Of a stretch of DNA of 64,000 nucleotides, positions 35,060 through 44,678 are shown in pieces; positions within the stretch are counted from its first letter, which is position 1; each line of letters opens with the position of its first letter. The stretch is from Bacillus shivajii (lineage in GTDB: Bacteria > Bacillota > Bacilli > Bacillales > Salisediminibacteriaceae). A program made the translations under genes and the position numbers. Location: contig NZ_CP084703.1 of NCBI RefSeq assembly GCF_020519665.1, positions 3,162,001 to 3,226,000 on the forward strand, in the 5' to 3' direction. The notes under the pieces are model-generated. The model was not told where the DNA came from, searched no databases, and saw nothing but the letters and a program-made list of their open reading frames with translations.

Positions 35060-36088
35060 TTAAGAAGCTCTTACTTCAGATTTATTCTTTAAACTTTTCG
35101 CCACCATTTGAACTAAATCAACAACTCTGCAAGAATATCCCCACTCATTGTCATACCATGCTAACACTTTCACTTGACGATCATTCATTACCATCGTTGA
35201 TAATCCATCAATAATTGAAGAATTTTCATTTCCATTAAAGTCTGTTGAGACAAGTGGTTCTTCTGTATAGCTAAGAATGCCATTTAATTCATTTTCACTT
35301 GCTTTTTTCATAGCAAGGTTCACTTCTTCAGCTGTAACATCAACTTCTAAATCAACAACAAGGTCAACTAAGGATACATTTGGTGTAGGAACTCGTAATG
35401 CCATACCATTCATCTTTCCTTCAAGCTGTGGTAACACTTTAGAAAGGGCTTTTGCTGCACCTGTTGTTGTTGGAATAATCGATTGACCACATGCTCTTGC
35501 ACGTCTTAAGTCTTTATGAGGATTATCAATATTCTTTTGGTCATTTGTATATGAATGAACCGTTGTCATCATTCCTGAAACGATTCCAAATTTTTCATCT
35601 AGAACTTTTGCAACTGGTGCTAAACAGTTTGTTGTACATGAAGCGTTAGAGAGGATGTCATGTTTCTTCGCGTCATATTGTTCATCATTTACACCGACAA
35701 CAACAGTAATGTCTTCATTTTTTCCAGGTGCAGTGATAACAACTTTTTTCGCCCCTGCCTCTATATGCAAAGATGCTGATTCTTTCGTTTTAAACTTCCC
35801 AGTTGCTTCAACGACAATATCAATACCAAGTTCTTCCCATGGTAATTGAAGTGGATCTCTAGAGGAAAGTAAATGAATTTTCTTTCCGTTTACCACTAAA
35901 TGATCTTCATTTGCTTCGACCTCTCCGAAAAACGGACCATGGACTGTATCATATTTAATTAAATGAGCTAACGCTTCAGCTGGATAGCTTGCATTTATAG
36001 CAATTACGTCAAGCTCTGGGTTCGTAACCGCCTTTCTAAAAACCATTCGTCCAATTCTCCCAAAACCATTAATCGCAACCTTCGACAT
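35060..36088 (-). CDS. gapB: glyceraldehyde-3-phosphate dehydrogenase, gluconeogenic GapB type
   Basis: This 342-aa enzyme has the nucleotide-binding start SKVAINGFGRIGRMVFRKA and catalytic Cys151 in SNASCTTNCLAP. Residues INASYPAEALAHLIKYDTVH replace the NDLTDA-type sequence of the NAD-specific glycolytic enzyme, which fits the NADP-preferring GapB that works in gluconeogenesis. ATG 36088 follows GGAAGGGG; an in-frame ATG at 36106 was rejected. It sits upstream of speD, the B. subtilis arrangement in which CcpN represses gapB on sugars; no CcpN site was identified here. Confidence 0.93.
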   Translation of the reverse strand: MSKVAINGFGRIGRMVFRKAVTNPELDVIAINASYPAEALAHLIKYDTVHGPFFGEVEANEDHLVVNGKKIHLLSSRDPLQLPWEELGIDIVVEATGKFKTKESASLHIEAGAKKVVITAPGKNEDITVVVGVNDEQYDAKKHDILSNASCTTNCLAPVAKVLDEKFGIVSGMMTTVHSYTNDQKNIDNPHKDLRRARACGQSIIPTTTGAAKALSKVLPQLEGKMNGMALRVPTPNVSLVDLVVDLEVDVTAEEVNLAMKKASENELNGILSYTEEPLVSTDFNGNENSSIIDGLSTMVMNDRQVKVLAWYDNEWGYSCRVVDLVQMVAKSLKNKSEVRAS

Positions 36089-36201
36089 GAGAAATACCCC
36101 TTCCATCTATTTGTGTTATACTTATTTACCCTTATCTGCCATTTAGTATAACATATAATATGCAAAGGAAGGTAATTTTTCTAAACTTTTTTGTAGTTTA
36201 A

Positions 36202-36259
36202 TGAATCATTTTCATGATTAAAAAAACCTAATCAAAACTTGGCTTATCGCTAAAGAGAT
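36202..36259 (+). repeat. end-like sequence plus dispersed CTTGGCTTATCG repeat
   Basis: TGAATCATTTTCATGA at 36202-36217 differs by two bases from the 16-bp element end TGAATCAATTTCATAA. It is followed at 36233-36259 by CAAAACTTGGCTTATCGCTA and AAGAGATC, the dispersed repeat seen at 2458 and 14047. It could be a decayed fragment of the same element. Confidence 0.45.
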
Positions 36260-36267
36260 CTTTGCAA

Positions 36268-36318
36268 TAAAAAAGGTTGTCCAAAAAGATGCTTTGCACC
36301 TCCTTGAACAACCTTCTT
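36268..36318 (-). terminator. coaE terminator
   Basis: AAGGTTGT and ACAACCTT are the stem arms, with TTTTTTATTG on the minus strand. The hairpin touches the coaE stop codon. Confidence 0.7.
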
Positions 36319-36914
36319 TAAAGCTTCACATTCCATTGATTCAAGATATTCGTTAACTGTTGTTTCGTTTTGTCTAGCGTTTTATCATTATAGATTATTG
36401 CATCTGCGTGACTTTTTTTCTCATCTATCGGTAATTGGGATTGAATACGGCTCTTAGCATCTTCCGTTCCCGCTTGATCCCTTGCCACTAATCGTTCTAG
36501 CTGTATATCTTGATGTACATATACGAGTAAAATTTTATCAACCATATGATGCAATTCACTTTCAATTAAAAGAGGTATATCCATTACTACTGATTGGTAA
36601 CCTTCGTAAAAGTATTTATTCGCTTGCATCTTCATTTCTGCCCTTACAGCAGGGTGAACAATCGCATTTAACGCTGACCTTTTACTTTCATCATTAAAAA
36701 TAATCGCACCTAATTTCTTACGATCAATGGTCCGATCTTCTCGTAGAATGACTTCACCAAAAGTTTGAATAATTTCTTCATGTGCCTTGGCTCCTGGTTC
36801 TACAACTTGACGAGCAATTTGGTCAGCATCAATAATAGGTAAACCCATCTTTTCCATCATGTTCGCAACTGTTGATTTTCCTGTCGCAATTCCACCTGTT
36901 AAACCGATAATCAT
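36318..36914 (-). CDS. coaE: dephospho-CoA kinase
   Basis: This 198-aa P-loop kinase performs the last step of coenzyme A synthesis, phosphorylating the 3' hydroxyl of dephospho-CoA. The P-loop is GGIATGKST at residues 7-15, DADQIARQVV holds the catalytic Asp, and HPAVRAEM and IPLLIESELHHMVD are family blocks. The C-terminal part carries the adenine-binding lid. AAAGGAG precedes the ATG. It follows ytaF and mutM as in B. subtilis. Confidence 0.95.
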   Translation of the reverse strand: MIIGLTGGIATGKSTVANMMEKMGLPIIDADQIARQVVEPGAKAHEEIIQTFGEVILREDRTIDRKKLGAIIFNDESKRSALNAIVHPAVRAEMKMQANKYFYEGYQSVVMDIPLLIESELHHMVDKILLVYVHQDIQLERLVARDQAGTEDAKSRIQSQLPIDEKKSHADAIIYNDKTLDKTKQQLTNILNQWNVKL

Positions 36915-36968
36915 CTTGATCAGTACTCCTTTGGACAGTTCGTAAAAAGTACTGAGAAAGTCCCTAGG

Positions 36969-37607
36969 CTATAGTCTCCATAGGCCAAGGACAATGAGCA
37001 ATAACCCAGGGATAAAAGTAAATTTTTTTACCCACTTCGCTTCTGAAAATAACCAGCCACTTTTCATACCTAGAGTCACAAACAAACCACACATAACACC
37101 AACACTTATTGCCATTACAAATGGTGAAAAACCAATTAATGCCGCACCAATTCCTGCACCAAATGCATCAAGTGACAAGGCAATACCTAAAAGGAAAGCT
37201 TCTCTTCCAGTAATCGTGCCAGAGTTATCTAAATCAGCTACCATAGGCTTTCGCAGTACTTTAATAACAATTCCTAATTTTTTTAGTTCTATGTTAACAA
37301 GTGTGTCTCTTTCTTTCTTCGTTTTCTTATCATTTTTTGCCGGACGATAAATTTGATATATTGCCCATGCACCAATTCCAATAAGGATGATACCGCCAAT
37401 TGATTCTGCATGAGACGGTGAGATAAAGTTTAGAAGAAAGTTGCCTACAAGCATTGCTAAAAGAATCGATAAAGCAGAGCAACTAGCAATAAAAAGAAGA
37501 GAAAGAAACGGCATCTTCATTCTTCTCAAACCGTATGTCAGTCCTACACCGAAGCTATCCATGCTAACTGCGAAGGCGAGGAGTAATAATGAAGCGTACT
37601 CAACCAT
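36969..37607 (-). CDS. ytaF: sporulation membrane protein YtaF
   Basis: This 212-aa integral membrane protein has about six helices arranged as two similar halves, each with an S-(L/M)DSFGVG-type motif: LLLAFAVSMDSFGVGLTYG and LLGIALSLDAFGAGIGAAL. That is the manganese-efflux-pump-like YtaF family. In B. subtilis it is linked to sporulation; metal export is an inference from the MntP resemblance. ATG 37607 has AAGGAG 9 nt upstream. It lies between mutM and coaE. Confidence 0.87.
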   Translation of the reverse strand: MVEYASLLLLAFAVSMDSFGVGLTYGLRRMKMPFLSLLFIASCSALSILLAMLVGNFLLNFISPSHAESIGGIILIGIGAWAIYQIYRPAKNDKKTKKERDTLVNIELKKLGIVIKVLRKPMVADLDNSGTITGREAFLLGIALSLDAFGAGIGAALIGFSPFVMAISVGVMCGLFVTLGMKSGWLFSEAKWVKKFTFIPGLLLIVLGLWRL

Positions 37608-37733
37608 CGGCATAAGCTCCTTCCTACCGTTGATACGATAGTATATGGCATGAGCCCATCCAATGTACTTGAAAATCATGAAAGATCATTAACTTTTTTT
37701 CGAACATCTTCCTCCCTCTATAGCAATAGAGGT

Positions 37734-38570
37734 TTAATTATCAATTAATGGTTGACATTTAAGACAAGTGTGAGTTCCTCTTCCACCGACAACGGTTCTA
37801 GAAATTTCTGATCCACAATGTTTGCAAGGTTCTCCGGTACGTCCATAAACATATAGCGTTTGTTGGAACATCCCCATTTCACCTTGACCATTAACGTACG
37901 TTTTTATTGAAGATCCTCCCATGTCAATCGCTTCTTTTAATGTCGCTTTAATAGCAGGATAAATTCTTTCAACTTCTTCATCTGTCAGTTTATGACTTAT
38001 TTTTTCAGGGTGGACATTTGCCCGAAATAACGCTTCATCGACATAAATATTCCCTAAGCCTACTACACCCGTTTGATCTAACAAAGCTGTCTTGACTTTC
38101 CGAGTCGTTCGCTTTAAAAATTGCGCTAAATATGCTTTAGTAAACTCTTCCGAAAATGGTTCAACCCCTAATTGAGAGAGAGGAAGGTGATTCTCTTCAT
38201 CCCCTTTTGAAAACAAGTGCATTGTACCAAACTTCCGAACATCGCTGTAACGAAGTTCTTTGCCGTTATCAAGTAAAAAACGAACATGAGTATGTTTATC
38301 AATGTCATCCGATGATTCAAATAATCCGTAGCGCCCTTCCATTCTTAAATGTGAAACGAGAGCATGATCATCCAATTCAAAAACGAGGAACTTCCCCCTC
38401 CGTCTAATGGAATGGAACGTTTGTCCAATAAGCTCCACCCGAAAATGTTCCACATCATCAGGCTGCTTTACCATTTTCGGCCAAGTAACAACGACATTTT
38501 TAATTTCTTCACCGGTAATGAGTTGCTCTAACGTACGTCTTACTGTTTCAACCTCTGGTAATTCAGGCAT
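37734..38570 (-). CDS. mutM: formamidopyrimidine-DNA glycosylase
   Basis: This 278-aa bifunctional glycosylase/AP lyase removes 8-oxoguanine and formamidopyrimidines. After the start Met the mature catalytic Pro2-Glu3 is present (MPELPEVETVRR), with LRMEGRYGLF and the helix-two-turns-helix region GVVGLGNIYVDEALF. The C-terminal zinc finger is CKHCGSEISRTVVGGRGTHTC followed by LKC. GAGGGTG precedes ATG 38570. It lies 35 bp after polA, as in B. subtilis. Confidence 0.97.
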   Translation of the reverse strand: MPELPEVETVRRTLEQLITGEEIKNVVVTWPKMVKQPDDVEHFRVELIGQTFHSIRRRGKFLVFELDDHALVSHLRMEGRYGLFESSDDIDKHTHVRFLLDNGKELRYSDVRKFGTMHLFSKGDEENHLPLSQLGVEPFSEEFTKAYLAQFLKRTTRKVKTALLDQTGVVGLGNIYVDEALFRANVHPEKISHKLTDEEVERIYPAIKATLKEAIDMGGSSIKTYVNGQGEMGMFQQTLYVYGRTGEPCKHCGSEISRTVVGGRGTHTCLKCQPLIDN

Positions 38571-38605
38571 TCTCTTACACCCTCTTAGATTAAACTGTTC
38601 TATTC

Positions 38606-41230
38606 TTATTTCGCGTCGTACCAAGTCTCACCATAGGAATAGTCTACGGTTAACGGGACATCTATTTTAATTGCATTTTCCATCACTTTTGGCACGAGCT
38701 CTTTCATCTGTTCTAATTCTTCTTCAACCACTTCAAAAATTAATTCGTCATGTACTTGAAGTAGTAAGCGGGATTTCATATTTTTCTTTTCCATTTCTTC
38801 TGCCATGTCGACCATGGCTTTTTTTATAATATCTGCAGCTGTACCTTGGATCGGAGTATTCATTGCTGTTCTCTCTGCAAAACTACGTTGATTAAAGTTA
38901 CGGCTTGTAATTTCAGGTAAGTAACGACGACGGTTTAGCATTGTCGTAACAAATCCTTTTTCCCTTGCCGTTTCCACAACTTGATCCATATAGTCTTTAA
39001 CACCCGGGTAACTATCAAAATAACGGTCAATAAACGTCTTTGCTTCTTTTCTTGTAATATTTAAGTTTTGTGATAGTCCATAGTCACTAATCCCATATAC
39101 AATCCCAAAGTTAACAGCTTTTGCAGTTCTTCTCATTTGATCGGTTACTTCATCTGCTTCGACATTGAAAACATCAGATGCTGTTTTCGTATGGACGTCC
39201 ATATTTTCAAGAAAAGCTTGTTTTAAATTTTCATCTTGTGAAATATGAGCTAGTACGCGTAACTCGATTTGCGAATAATCGGCTGCAAAAATGACAGCAT
39301 TTTTTTCTTCAGGGACAAACGCATGTCGAATCTTTCGCCCTTCCTCTAAACGGATCGGAATGTTTTGTAAGTTCGGTTCAGTTGAACTTAATCGACCGGT
39401 TTGTGTAATTGCTTGGTTAAAGATCGTATGAATTTTATCTGTCTTTTTGTGAATGACTTTCAGTAAACCTTCAATATAAGTTGAGTTTAGTTTCCCTAAT
39501 TGTCGGTAATATAAGATCTTCTCGATAATTTCATGCTGGTCGGCAAGCTTTTCTAACACATCAGCGGATGTCGAATAACCTGTTTTCGTTTTCTTGATGA
39601 CTGGGAGCTCAAGCTTGTCAAATAAAATTTCACCAAGTTGCTTAGGCGAGTTAATGTTAAACGTTGTGCCAGCCAATTCATGAATCTCTTTTTCCATTTT
39701 ACTGAGCTTCTCCGCTAAGTTCTCACCCATTTCTTTTAATTCATCAGCATCAATTGCTACCCCGTTCATTTCCATGCGACCGAGAATGACAGAGAGTGGC
39801 ATCTCCAGTTCACTAAAAAGAGCATCTTGTTCATTTTCTTTTAACTCTTCTCCTAAAGATTCTTTCAACTCATATATTGCAGAAGCTTTTCTACCTAAAT
39901 GTTGTGCTAGCTCTTCTTCTGCTGGGATTTGGCGCTTTTTCCCTTTTCCATAAACTGCTTCATCATGTTGAACAGAGATGCTGTTTTTGCGTTGAGAAAT
40001 GTCTGAGAGCTCATGTGAACCTGAAGCTGGGTCAATTAAATAAGATGCTATTTGAACATCAAAATCGACACCTTCAAGTATGATCCCTTGCCAACCTAGT
40101 GCAACAACGGCTCTTTTCGCATCAAAAATATATTTCTTTTTCGTATCATCTGCAGCCCATGTTTTGAACATCTCACTTTGAAGTGCTACTTCCGTTGGGA
40201 TAAAGAAACGTCCAGATTCATTAACCACAGAAATTCCGATAATATCAGCTTGATGATAGTTTTCATCCAAAACTTCAACGACCATCGCTGATGTGCTTGT
40301 AAACATGTCGCCTTTCAATTCATTAGCGATAGTTACTTCTAAATCAGCCATTTCTTCTACTTCAACTTCACCATGATCAAATCGGTTTAATAAAGAAGAA
40401 AACTCTAGCTCTTTAAAAAGCGAGATCAGTTCTTCTTGATGAGGTTCACCAACATTCATATCGTCAAAAGATACATCGACAGGAGCACTTGTTTCAATTG
40501 TAGCGAGTTTCTTACTCATCATAGCTTGATCTTCATTTGCTTCAAGCTTTTCTTTTAACTTTTTCCCTGAAACATCATCTAAGGATTCATATACACCTTC
40601 GACCGTTTCAAACTGTTTAAGTAGCTTAAGTGCAGTTTTCTCACCAACACCTGGAACACCTGGGATATTATCCGAGCTATCGCCCATGAGTCCTTTCATA
40701 TCAATGATTTGATTTGGGGTGATTCCATATTTTTCATCAATCATATCCAGATCATATGTATCTACATTCGTAATTCCTTTTCTCGTTAACGCAACATGCA
40801 CGTTATTTGAAACGAGCTGAAGAAGGTCTTTATCTCCACTGTATACTTTCACATTCCAATCTTTTTCTGACGCATTTTTCGCTAGCGTCCCGATAATATC
40901 ATCTGCTTCATAATTTTCTACTTCGTAGTAGGAAATATTGAAGGCTTTTAACAAGTCGCGCATAAGCGGAAGTTGTTCAGCGAGTTCTGGCGGTGTCTTT
41001 TCTCGTTTTCCTTTATATTCTTTGAAAGTTTCATGACGAAACGTCGTTTTTCCTGCATCAAATGCTACTAGCATATGTGATGGCTTTTCATCTTCTAATA
41101 TTTTTAAAATCATCGTCGTAAAACCGTACACTGCGTTTGTGTAAACCCCTTTTTCGTTATTTAAGAGAGGTAACGCAAAAAAAGCACGGTAGGCAACACT
41201 ATTTCCATCTACTAAGACGAGTTTACTCAC
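38606..41230 (-). CDS. polA: DNA polymerase I
   Basis: This 874-aa repair polymerase has the 5'-3' exonuclease domain (residues 1-290, KLVLVDGNSVAYRAFFALP, SGDKDLLQLV, GVPGVGEKTALKLL), a central domain and the Pol A polymerase domain (FAADYSQIELRVLAHIS, RRTAKAVNFGIVYGIS, LLQVHDELIFEV). The central 3'-5' exonuclease domain lacks the catalytic DxE pair (VVEVLDE in its place), as in other Bacillus Pol I enzymes, so it is probably non-proofreading. The start is GTG, seven nt behind GAGGTG. mutM is cotranscribed downstream. Confidence 0.97.
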   Translation of the reverse strand: MSKLVLVDGNSVAYRAFFALPLLNNEKGVYTNAVYGFTTMILKILEDEKPSHMLVAFDAGKTTFRHETFKEYKGKREKTPPELAEQLPLMRDLLKAFNISYYEVENYEADDIIGTLAKNASEKDWNVKVYSGDKDLLQLVSNNVHVALTRKGITNVDTYDLDMIDEKYGITPNQIIDMKGLMGDSSDNIPGVPGVGEKTALKLLKQFETVEGVYESLDDVSGKKLKEKLEANEDQAMMSKKLATIETSAPVDVSFDDMNVGEPHQEELISLFKELEFSSLLNRFDHGEVEVEEMADLEVTIANELKGDMFTSTSAMVVEVLDENYHQADIIGISVVNESGRFFIPTEVALQSEMFKTWAADDTKKKYIFDAKRAVVALGWQGIILEGVDFDVQIASYLIDPASGSHELSDISQRKNSISVQHDEAVYGKGKKRQIPAEEELAQHLGRKASAIYELKESLGEELKENEQDALFSELEMPLSVILGRMEMNGVAIDADELKEMGENLAEKLSKMEKEIHELAGTTFNINSPKQLGEILFDKLELPVIKKTKTGYSTSADVLEKLADQHEIIEKILYYRQLGKLNSTYIEGLLKVIHKKTDKIHTIFNQAITQTGRLSSTEPNLQNIPIRLEEGRKIRHAFVPEEKNAVIFAADYSQIELRVLAHISQDENLKQAFLENMDVHTKTASDVFNVEADEVTDQMRRTAKAVNFGIVYGISDYGLSQNLNITRKEAKTFIDRYFDSYPGVKDYMDQVVETAREKGFVTTMLNRRRYLPEITSRNFNQRSFAERTAMNTPIQGTAADIIKKAMVDMAEEMEKKNMKSRLLLQVHDELIFEVVEEELEQMKELVPKVMENAIKIDVPLTVDYSYGETWYDAK

Positions 41231-41400
41231 GTCAAAACACCTCGTTCATTTATGATATAACTTTTATTTTATCATGAAAGACTCCCAACTCAAACGCAAG
41301 CACTTACACCCTATCCAGAAAATAAGTTTATGAGTATTCCTCTTGCTCAGAATGATCGGTTGTTACTTTGAGAATACAGTTCTAGGTATGTTGATGCGCT
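41231..41400. other. polA upstream region
   Basis: No gene is supported. CAAGCACTTACACC near 41299 faintly resembles a cre site but has three mismatches. AATAAGTTTATGAG and TTTGAGAATACAG flank the start of the repeat described next. Confidence 0.4.
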
Positions 41401-41572
41401 CTGCACGAACTCGCTTTCACCTCTGGGCACAAGTGCGACATCCGCTCTAGCTTCGTTGCACTTGCTTTCGCGGTGTCTACTTTGCCGCGGGTAACACTTC
41501 AGCCTCCTCGGTAAAAACGCCTGCGGGGTCTTCAGTCGTTGCTTTTCCCGCAGGAGTCCCATTCGCTCCGAC
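41401..41572 (+). repeat. dispersed repeat family C, longest copy
   Basis: The first half (41401-41495) contains CTCGCTTTCACCTCTGGGCA, CAAGTGCGACATCCGC and GGTGTCTACTTTGCCGCGGG, matched in reverse at 63157-63258. The second half (41510-41560) contains GCCTCCTCGG, CCTGCGGGGTCT and CCCGCAGGAGTC, matched at 24079-24140. Two repeat types are therefore joined here. It is non-coding, and its GC content stands out from the AT-rich flanks. Confidence 0.6.
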
Positions 41573-41785
41573 CTCATCAACCTTCTTTATAACTGTGGGT
41601 TATAATCTATTCTGAGCTAATGAACTACTCATTAATAATTTTAATACTTATTCATTCTTTTTTACCTTTTAACTAAAAATGCGACATAATAAAGTTTGAA
41701 CTCATCTTTTTGCTTCATGTACATTTTTTTCTCATAAGATTCTAACTCCAAAATTTTTACCACGAACCATCTTTATTTCTCTACA

Positions 41786-41825
41786 TAAAAAAAAAGAACG
41801 AAAGCTCAGGGGAGGCTTCCATTCT
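41786..41825 (-). terminator. phoPR terminator
   Basis: On the minus strand GAATGGAAGC pairs with GCTTTCGTTC (wobbles included), followed by nine T residues. A second stem, GGGGCCGTG with CACGGCCC at about 41836-41868, lies nearer phoR without a T-run. Confidence 0.7.
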
Positions 41826-41986
41826 AAATTGTTTGGGCCGTGCAAGTATCAAGTAGATTACACGGCCCCAACAGTTCACACTATATACGTTAGCATACTA
41901 GTGTAAACATCATATAAATATCATGTAAAGAATGTGTAAATTTCTTTTCATAATTGATTGGATGATTTTTTTTATTAAATGGTGCA

Positions 41987-43744
41987 CTATTTTTGAAACG
42001 CGATTTTAAATGTCGTCCCTTTTCCTACTTCACTTTCAACCGTCATTGTTGCTTTATGTGCTTCAACTAAATGTTTTACGATTGCTAGTCCTAAGCCTGT
42101 ACCACCAGAGTTGCGGCTTCTCGCACGATCAACACGATAAAAGCGTTCAAAAATACGTGGTAGCTCTTTTTTACTAATGCCAATACCTGTATCTTCTACT
42201 TCTAGCAAGATCGTTTCTACTCCTTCTCTTAGCCGAACGGTAATTGAGCCACCTTCTGGTGTATACATAATCGCATTATTAATTAAATTTATGAGGATTT
42301 GTTTCAAACGATGTGGATCCCCATTCAAAATAACATCTCCTGAAATTTCTTTCTTTAACGTCATGTTCTTTTTATCTGCTTTTTCTATTAGAATCATGTA
42401 AACCTCATCTACTAACACGTTCATATTATTTTGTTGCCAATTTAATTCAAATTGCTCCCCTTCAATTTTTGACAGTTCTAAAAGGTCGTAGATTAACATT
42501 TCTAACCGCTCTGATTCATTGGCAATAATCGTTAAAAATTTGTCTCTTATTTCTTCATCATTGACCGCACCTGCAAGGAGCGTCTCAGTAAATCCTTTTA
42601 ATGATGTAACAGGAGTTTTAAGCTCATGAGAAACATTTGCGACAAAATCTTTTCTCGCTTTTTCTAATTTCTTTAGGTCGGTAATATCATGAAAAACTAG
42701 GACGATGCCATTCAACTTTAAATCATTACCAATGATTGGGGCACCGTACACATCGAAATGGCGGATCTCTATCCCGATTGGAAGATTAATCTGTTTATGC
42801 TGGGACTTTTCGGTAAGAAAGATTTCTTGAATAATCTTATTCACTTGTTTATGTTTGATGACCTTATAATAAAGCTTGTTTAACCAATTCTCTGTAGCTT
42901 CTTGAAAAATATCATTACAAGATCGATTAATCAGAGTGATATCTCCCTTAGTATCAATTAAAAGGAGTCCACTTCCCATATTTTCAATTAATGTTTCAAG
43001 CCGCTCTTGCTGAACTTGATGAGTTTTGGTTATCTCACTTAAACTTTTTGCTAAGACATTAAGTGAACGGTTTAATTGTCCAGTCTCATCAATAGATCCT
43101 TCATACGTCCGTGCAGTATAGTCACCTTCAGCGAGTTTATTTGCTACCCTCCTCGCATCTTCGATTGGTGTAATCATCTGGTTTGCAAGTTTTGATGTTA
43201 AAACGACGATAATAATAAATGCAATAAAGAAACTGACTAATATGATCGTCCATATATTTTGATAAACATCGTTCAGTTCTTCAATAGCCATTCCTATTCT
43301 TAAATAACCTACTGTTTCACCATTTTGTATGACTGGCATTGCGTAAAAAAGTAATTCCCCACCTACCGTCGTGCTATATCTAATTTCATGACCCGAACCT
43401 TCTTGAGAGGCATCAATAATCTCTGGTCGGTGGGCATGGTTTTCCATTTCTGTTTTGTCTCCCACAGATTCTGCTAAAACTACACCATCTGGGTCAATGA
43501 TTGTCATCCGTACACCCAAACGGTCTGCCATCGTTTCATTAAATAGTTGAAGATCATCCATGTTTGTAAATGACATCGTCTCCAAATGGTATGACACAAC
43601 AGAAGCTTCTTTAGCGACTCTATCACTCATTCTTTCATAATAAAACTCTTTTAATAGCGGTCCTAAAACAGCACCTAATGCAGCTAATACAACTAGTATT
43701 ATTAGTGCAAGCGGAAAAATTAGCCGTGTGCGATAACTGCTCAT
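41987..43744 (-). CDS. phoR: phosphate-regulon sensor histidine kinase PhoR
   Basis: This 585-aa membrane kinase has TM1 at about residues 9-30, an extracytoplasmic PAS-like sensor domain (residues 35-160), TM2 at 163-184, a HAMP domain, a cytoplasmic PAS (about 245-355), and HisKA with His373 in SHELKTPVTSLKGF. The ATPase domain has the N box (LINLINNAIMYTPEGG), G1 (EDTGIGI) and G2 (GTGLGLAIVKH). It phosphorylates PhoP under phosphate limitation. The start overlaps the phoP stop as ATGA. Confidence 0.93.
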   Translation of the reverse strand: MSSYRTRLIFPLALIILVVLAALGAVLGPLLKEFYYERMSDRVAKEASVVSYHLETMSFTNMDDLQLFNETMADRLGVRMTIIDPDGVVLAESVGDKTEMENHAHRPEIIDASQEGSGHEIRYSTTVGGELLFYAMPVIQNGETVGYLRIGMAIEELNDVYQNIWTIILVSFFIAFIIIVVLTSKLANQMITPIEDARRVANKLAEGDYTARTYEGSIDETGQLNRSLNVLAKSLSEITKTHQVQQERLETLIENMGSGLLLIDTKGDITLINRSCNDIFQEATENWLNKLYYKVIKHKQVNKIIQEIFLTEKSQHKQINLPIGIEIRHFDVYGAPIIGNDLKLNGIVLVFHDITDLKKLEKARKDFVANVSHELKTPVTSLKGFTETLLAGAVNDEEIRDKFLTIIANESERLEMLIYDLLELSKIEGEQFELNWQQNNMNVLVDEVYMILIEKADKKNMTLKKEISGDVILNGDPHRLKQILINLINNAIMYTPEGGSITVRLREGVETILLEVEDTGIGISKKELPRIFERFYRVDRARSRNSGGTGLGLAIVKHLVEAHKATMTVESEVGKGTTFKIAFQK

Positions 43745-44460
43745 TCTTTTACCGGCTCCTCTAGCTTATACCCTAAACCGCGAACGGTCTTTATATAAAC
43801 TGGCTTTTTCGTATTTGGTTCTATCTTTTCTCGCAAATGGCTAATATGTACATCAACGATACGAGTATCCCCAACAAATTCATAATTCCAAACCGCATTT
43901 AACAATTGATCCCTCGTTAATACTCTGCCTTTATGATTAATTAAATATAGTAATAGTTCAAATTCCTTTGGGGTTAAGTCTAATGATTTTCCTGATAAAA
44001 ACACCTCATAATTTTCAGGATGGACTTCAACATCACCAATTGTTATTTTTTCTGTTTCTTTTATATGAGAAGCCTTCTGCTCTCCTTGGTAAGGTTGTGA
44101 ACGTCTTAAGATCGCCCTTACTCGTGCGACAACTTCCCTAGGGCTAAATGGCTTTGTTAAATAATCATCTGCCCCTAGTTCAAGCCCTAACACTTTGTCA
44201 AATTCGTCATCTTTTGCTGTCAGCATCAAAATTGGGGTCAATATTTTGTTTTGCCTGAGCTGCTTACACACTTCAAGTCCATCAATTTCTGGAAGCATTA
44301 AATCTAAAACAATTAAATCAAATGATTCGTTCATTGCCTTTTGCAACGCTGTTCTTCCATCCATTGCAGTTACAACTTCAAATCCACCTTGTTCTAGGTT
44401 ATATTGAAGTAATGTAACAATAGACTCTTCATCATCGACAATTAATAACTTTTGTGACAA
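43741..44460 (-). CDS. phoP: phosphate-regulon response regulator PhoP (TTG start)
   Basis: This 239-aa OmpR-class regulator has a receiver domain with Asp9-Asp10 and phospho-acceptor Asp53 (IVLDLMLPEIDG), Lys in MLTAKDDEFD-type switch region, and a winged-helix DNA-binding domain (LTPKEFELLLYLINHKGRVL). The TTG at 44460 is preceded by AGGAGG with 7-nt spacing and gives the expected N-terminus SQKLLIVDDEESIV. In-frame ATG codons further upstream would add about 44 residues foreign to the family. It is cotranscribed with phoR. Confidence 0.93.
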   Translation of the reverse strand: MSQKLLIVDDEESIVTLLQYNLEQGGFEVVTAMDGRTALQKAMNESFDLIVLDLMLPEIDGLEVCKQLRQNKILTPILMLTAKDDEFDKVLGLELGADDYLTKPFSPREVVARVRAILRRSQPYQGEQKASHIKETEKITIGDVEVHPENYEVFLSGKSLDLTPKEFELLLYLINHKGRVLTRDQLLNAVWNYEFVGDTRIVDVHISHLREKIEPNTKKPVYIKTVRGLGYKLEEPVKE

Positions 44461-44678
44461 TTGACTTCCTCCTAAGTGCTCTGACCCCCTGATTAATCTG
44501 TCAAAGCTTATATTAAGATTATCTATTTTTTGTGAACTGTTCATTTTTATCTTACTATACTTACACTTAAACACAAAGAATTGACCGTTCACTCAAACTA
44601 AAAAAACTCGGCGATTGCCAAGCCTTTAAATACAGTCCCCTTATTAGATTGAGATTTTTCACATTTTATTTTCTTATA

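Noticed and set aside
34864-35214. 116-residue plus-strand frame over the gapB end
   Set aside because: It runs through the gapB terminator and into the antisense of gapB, with no start signal.
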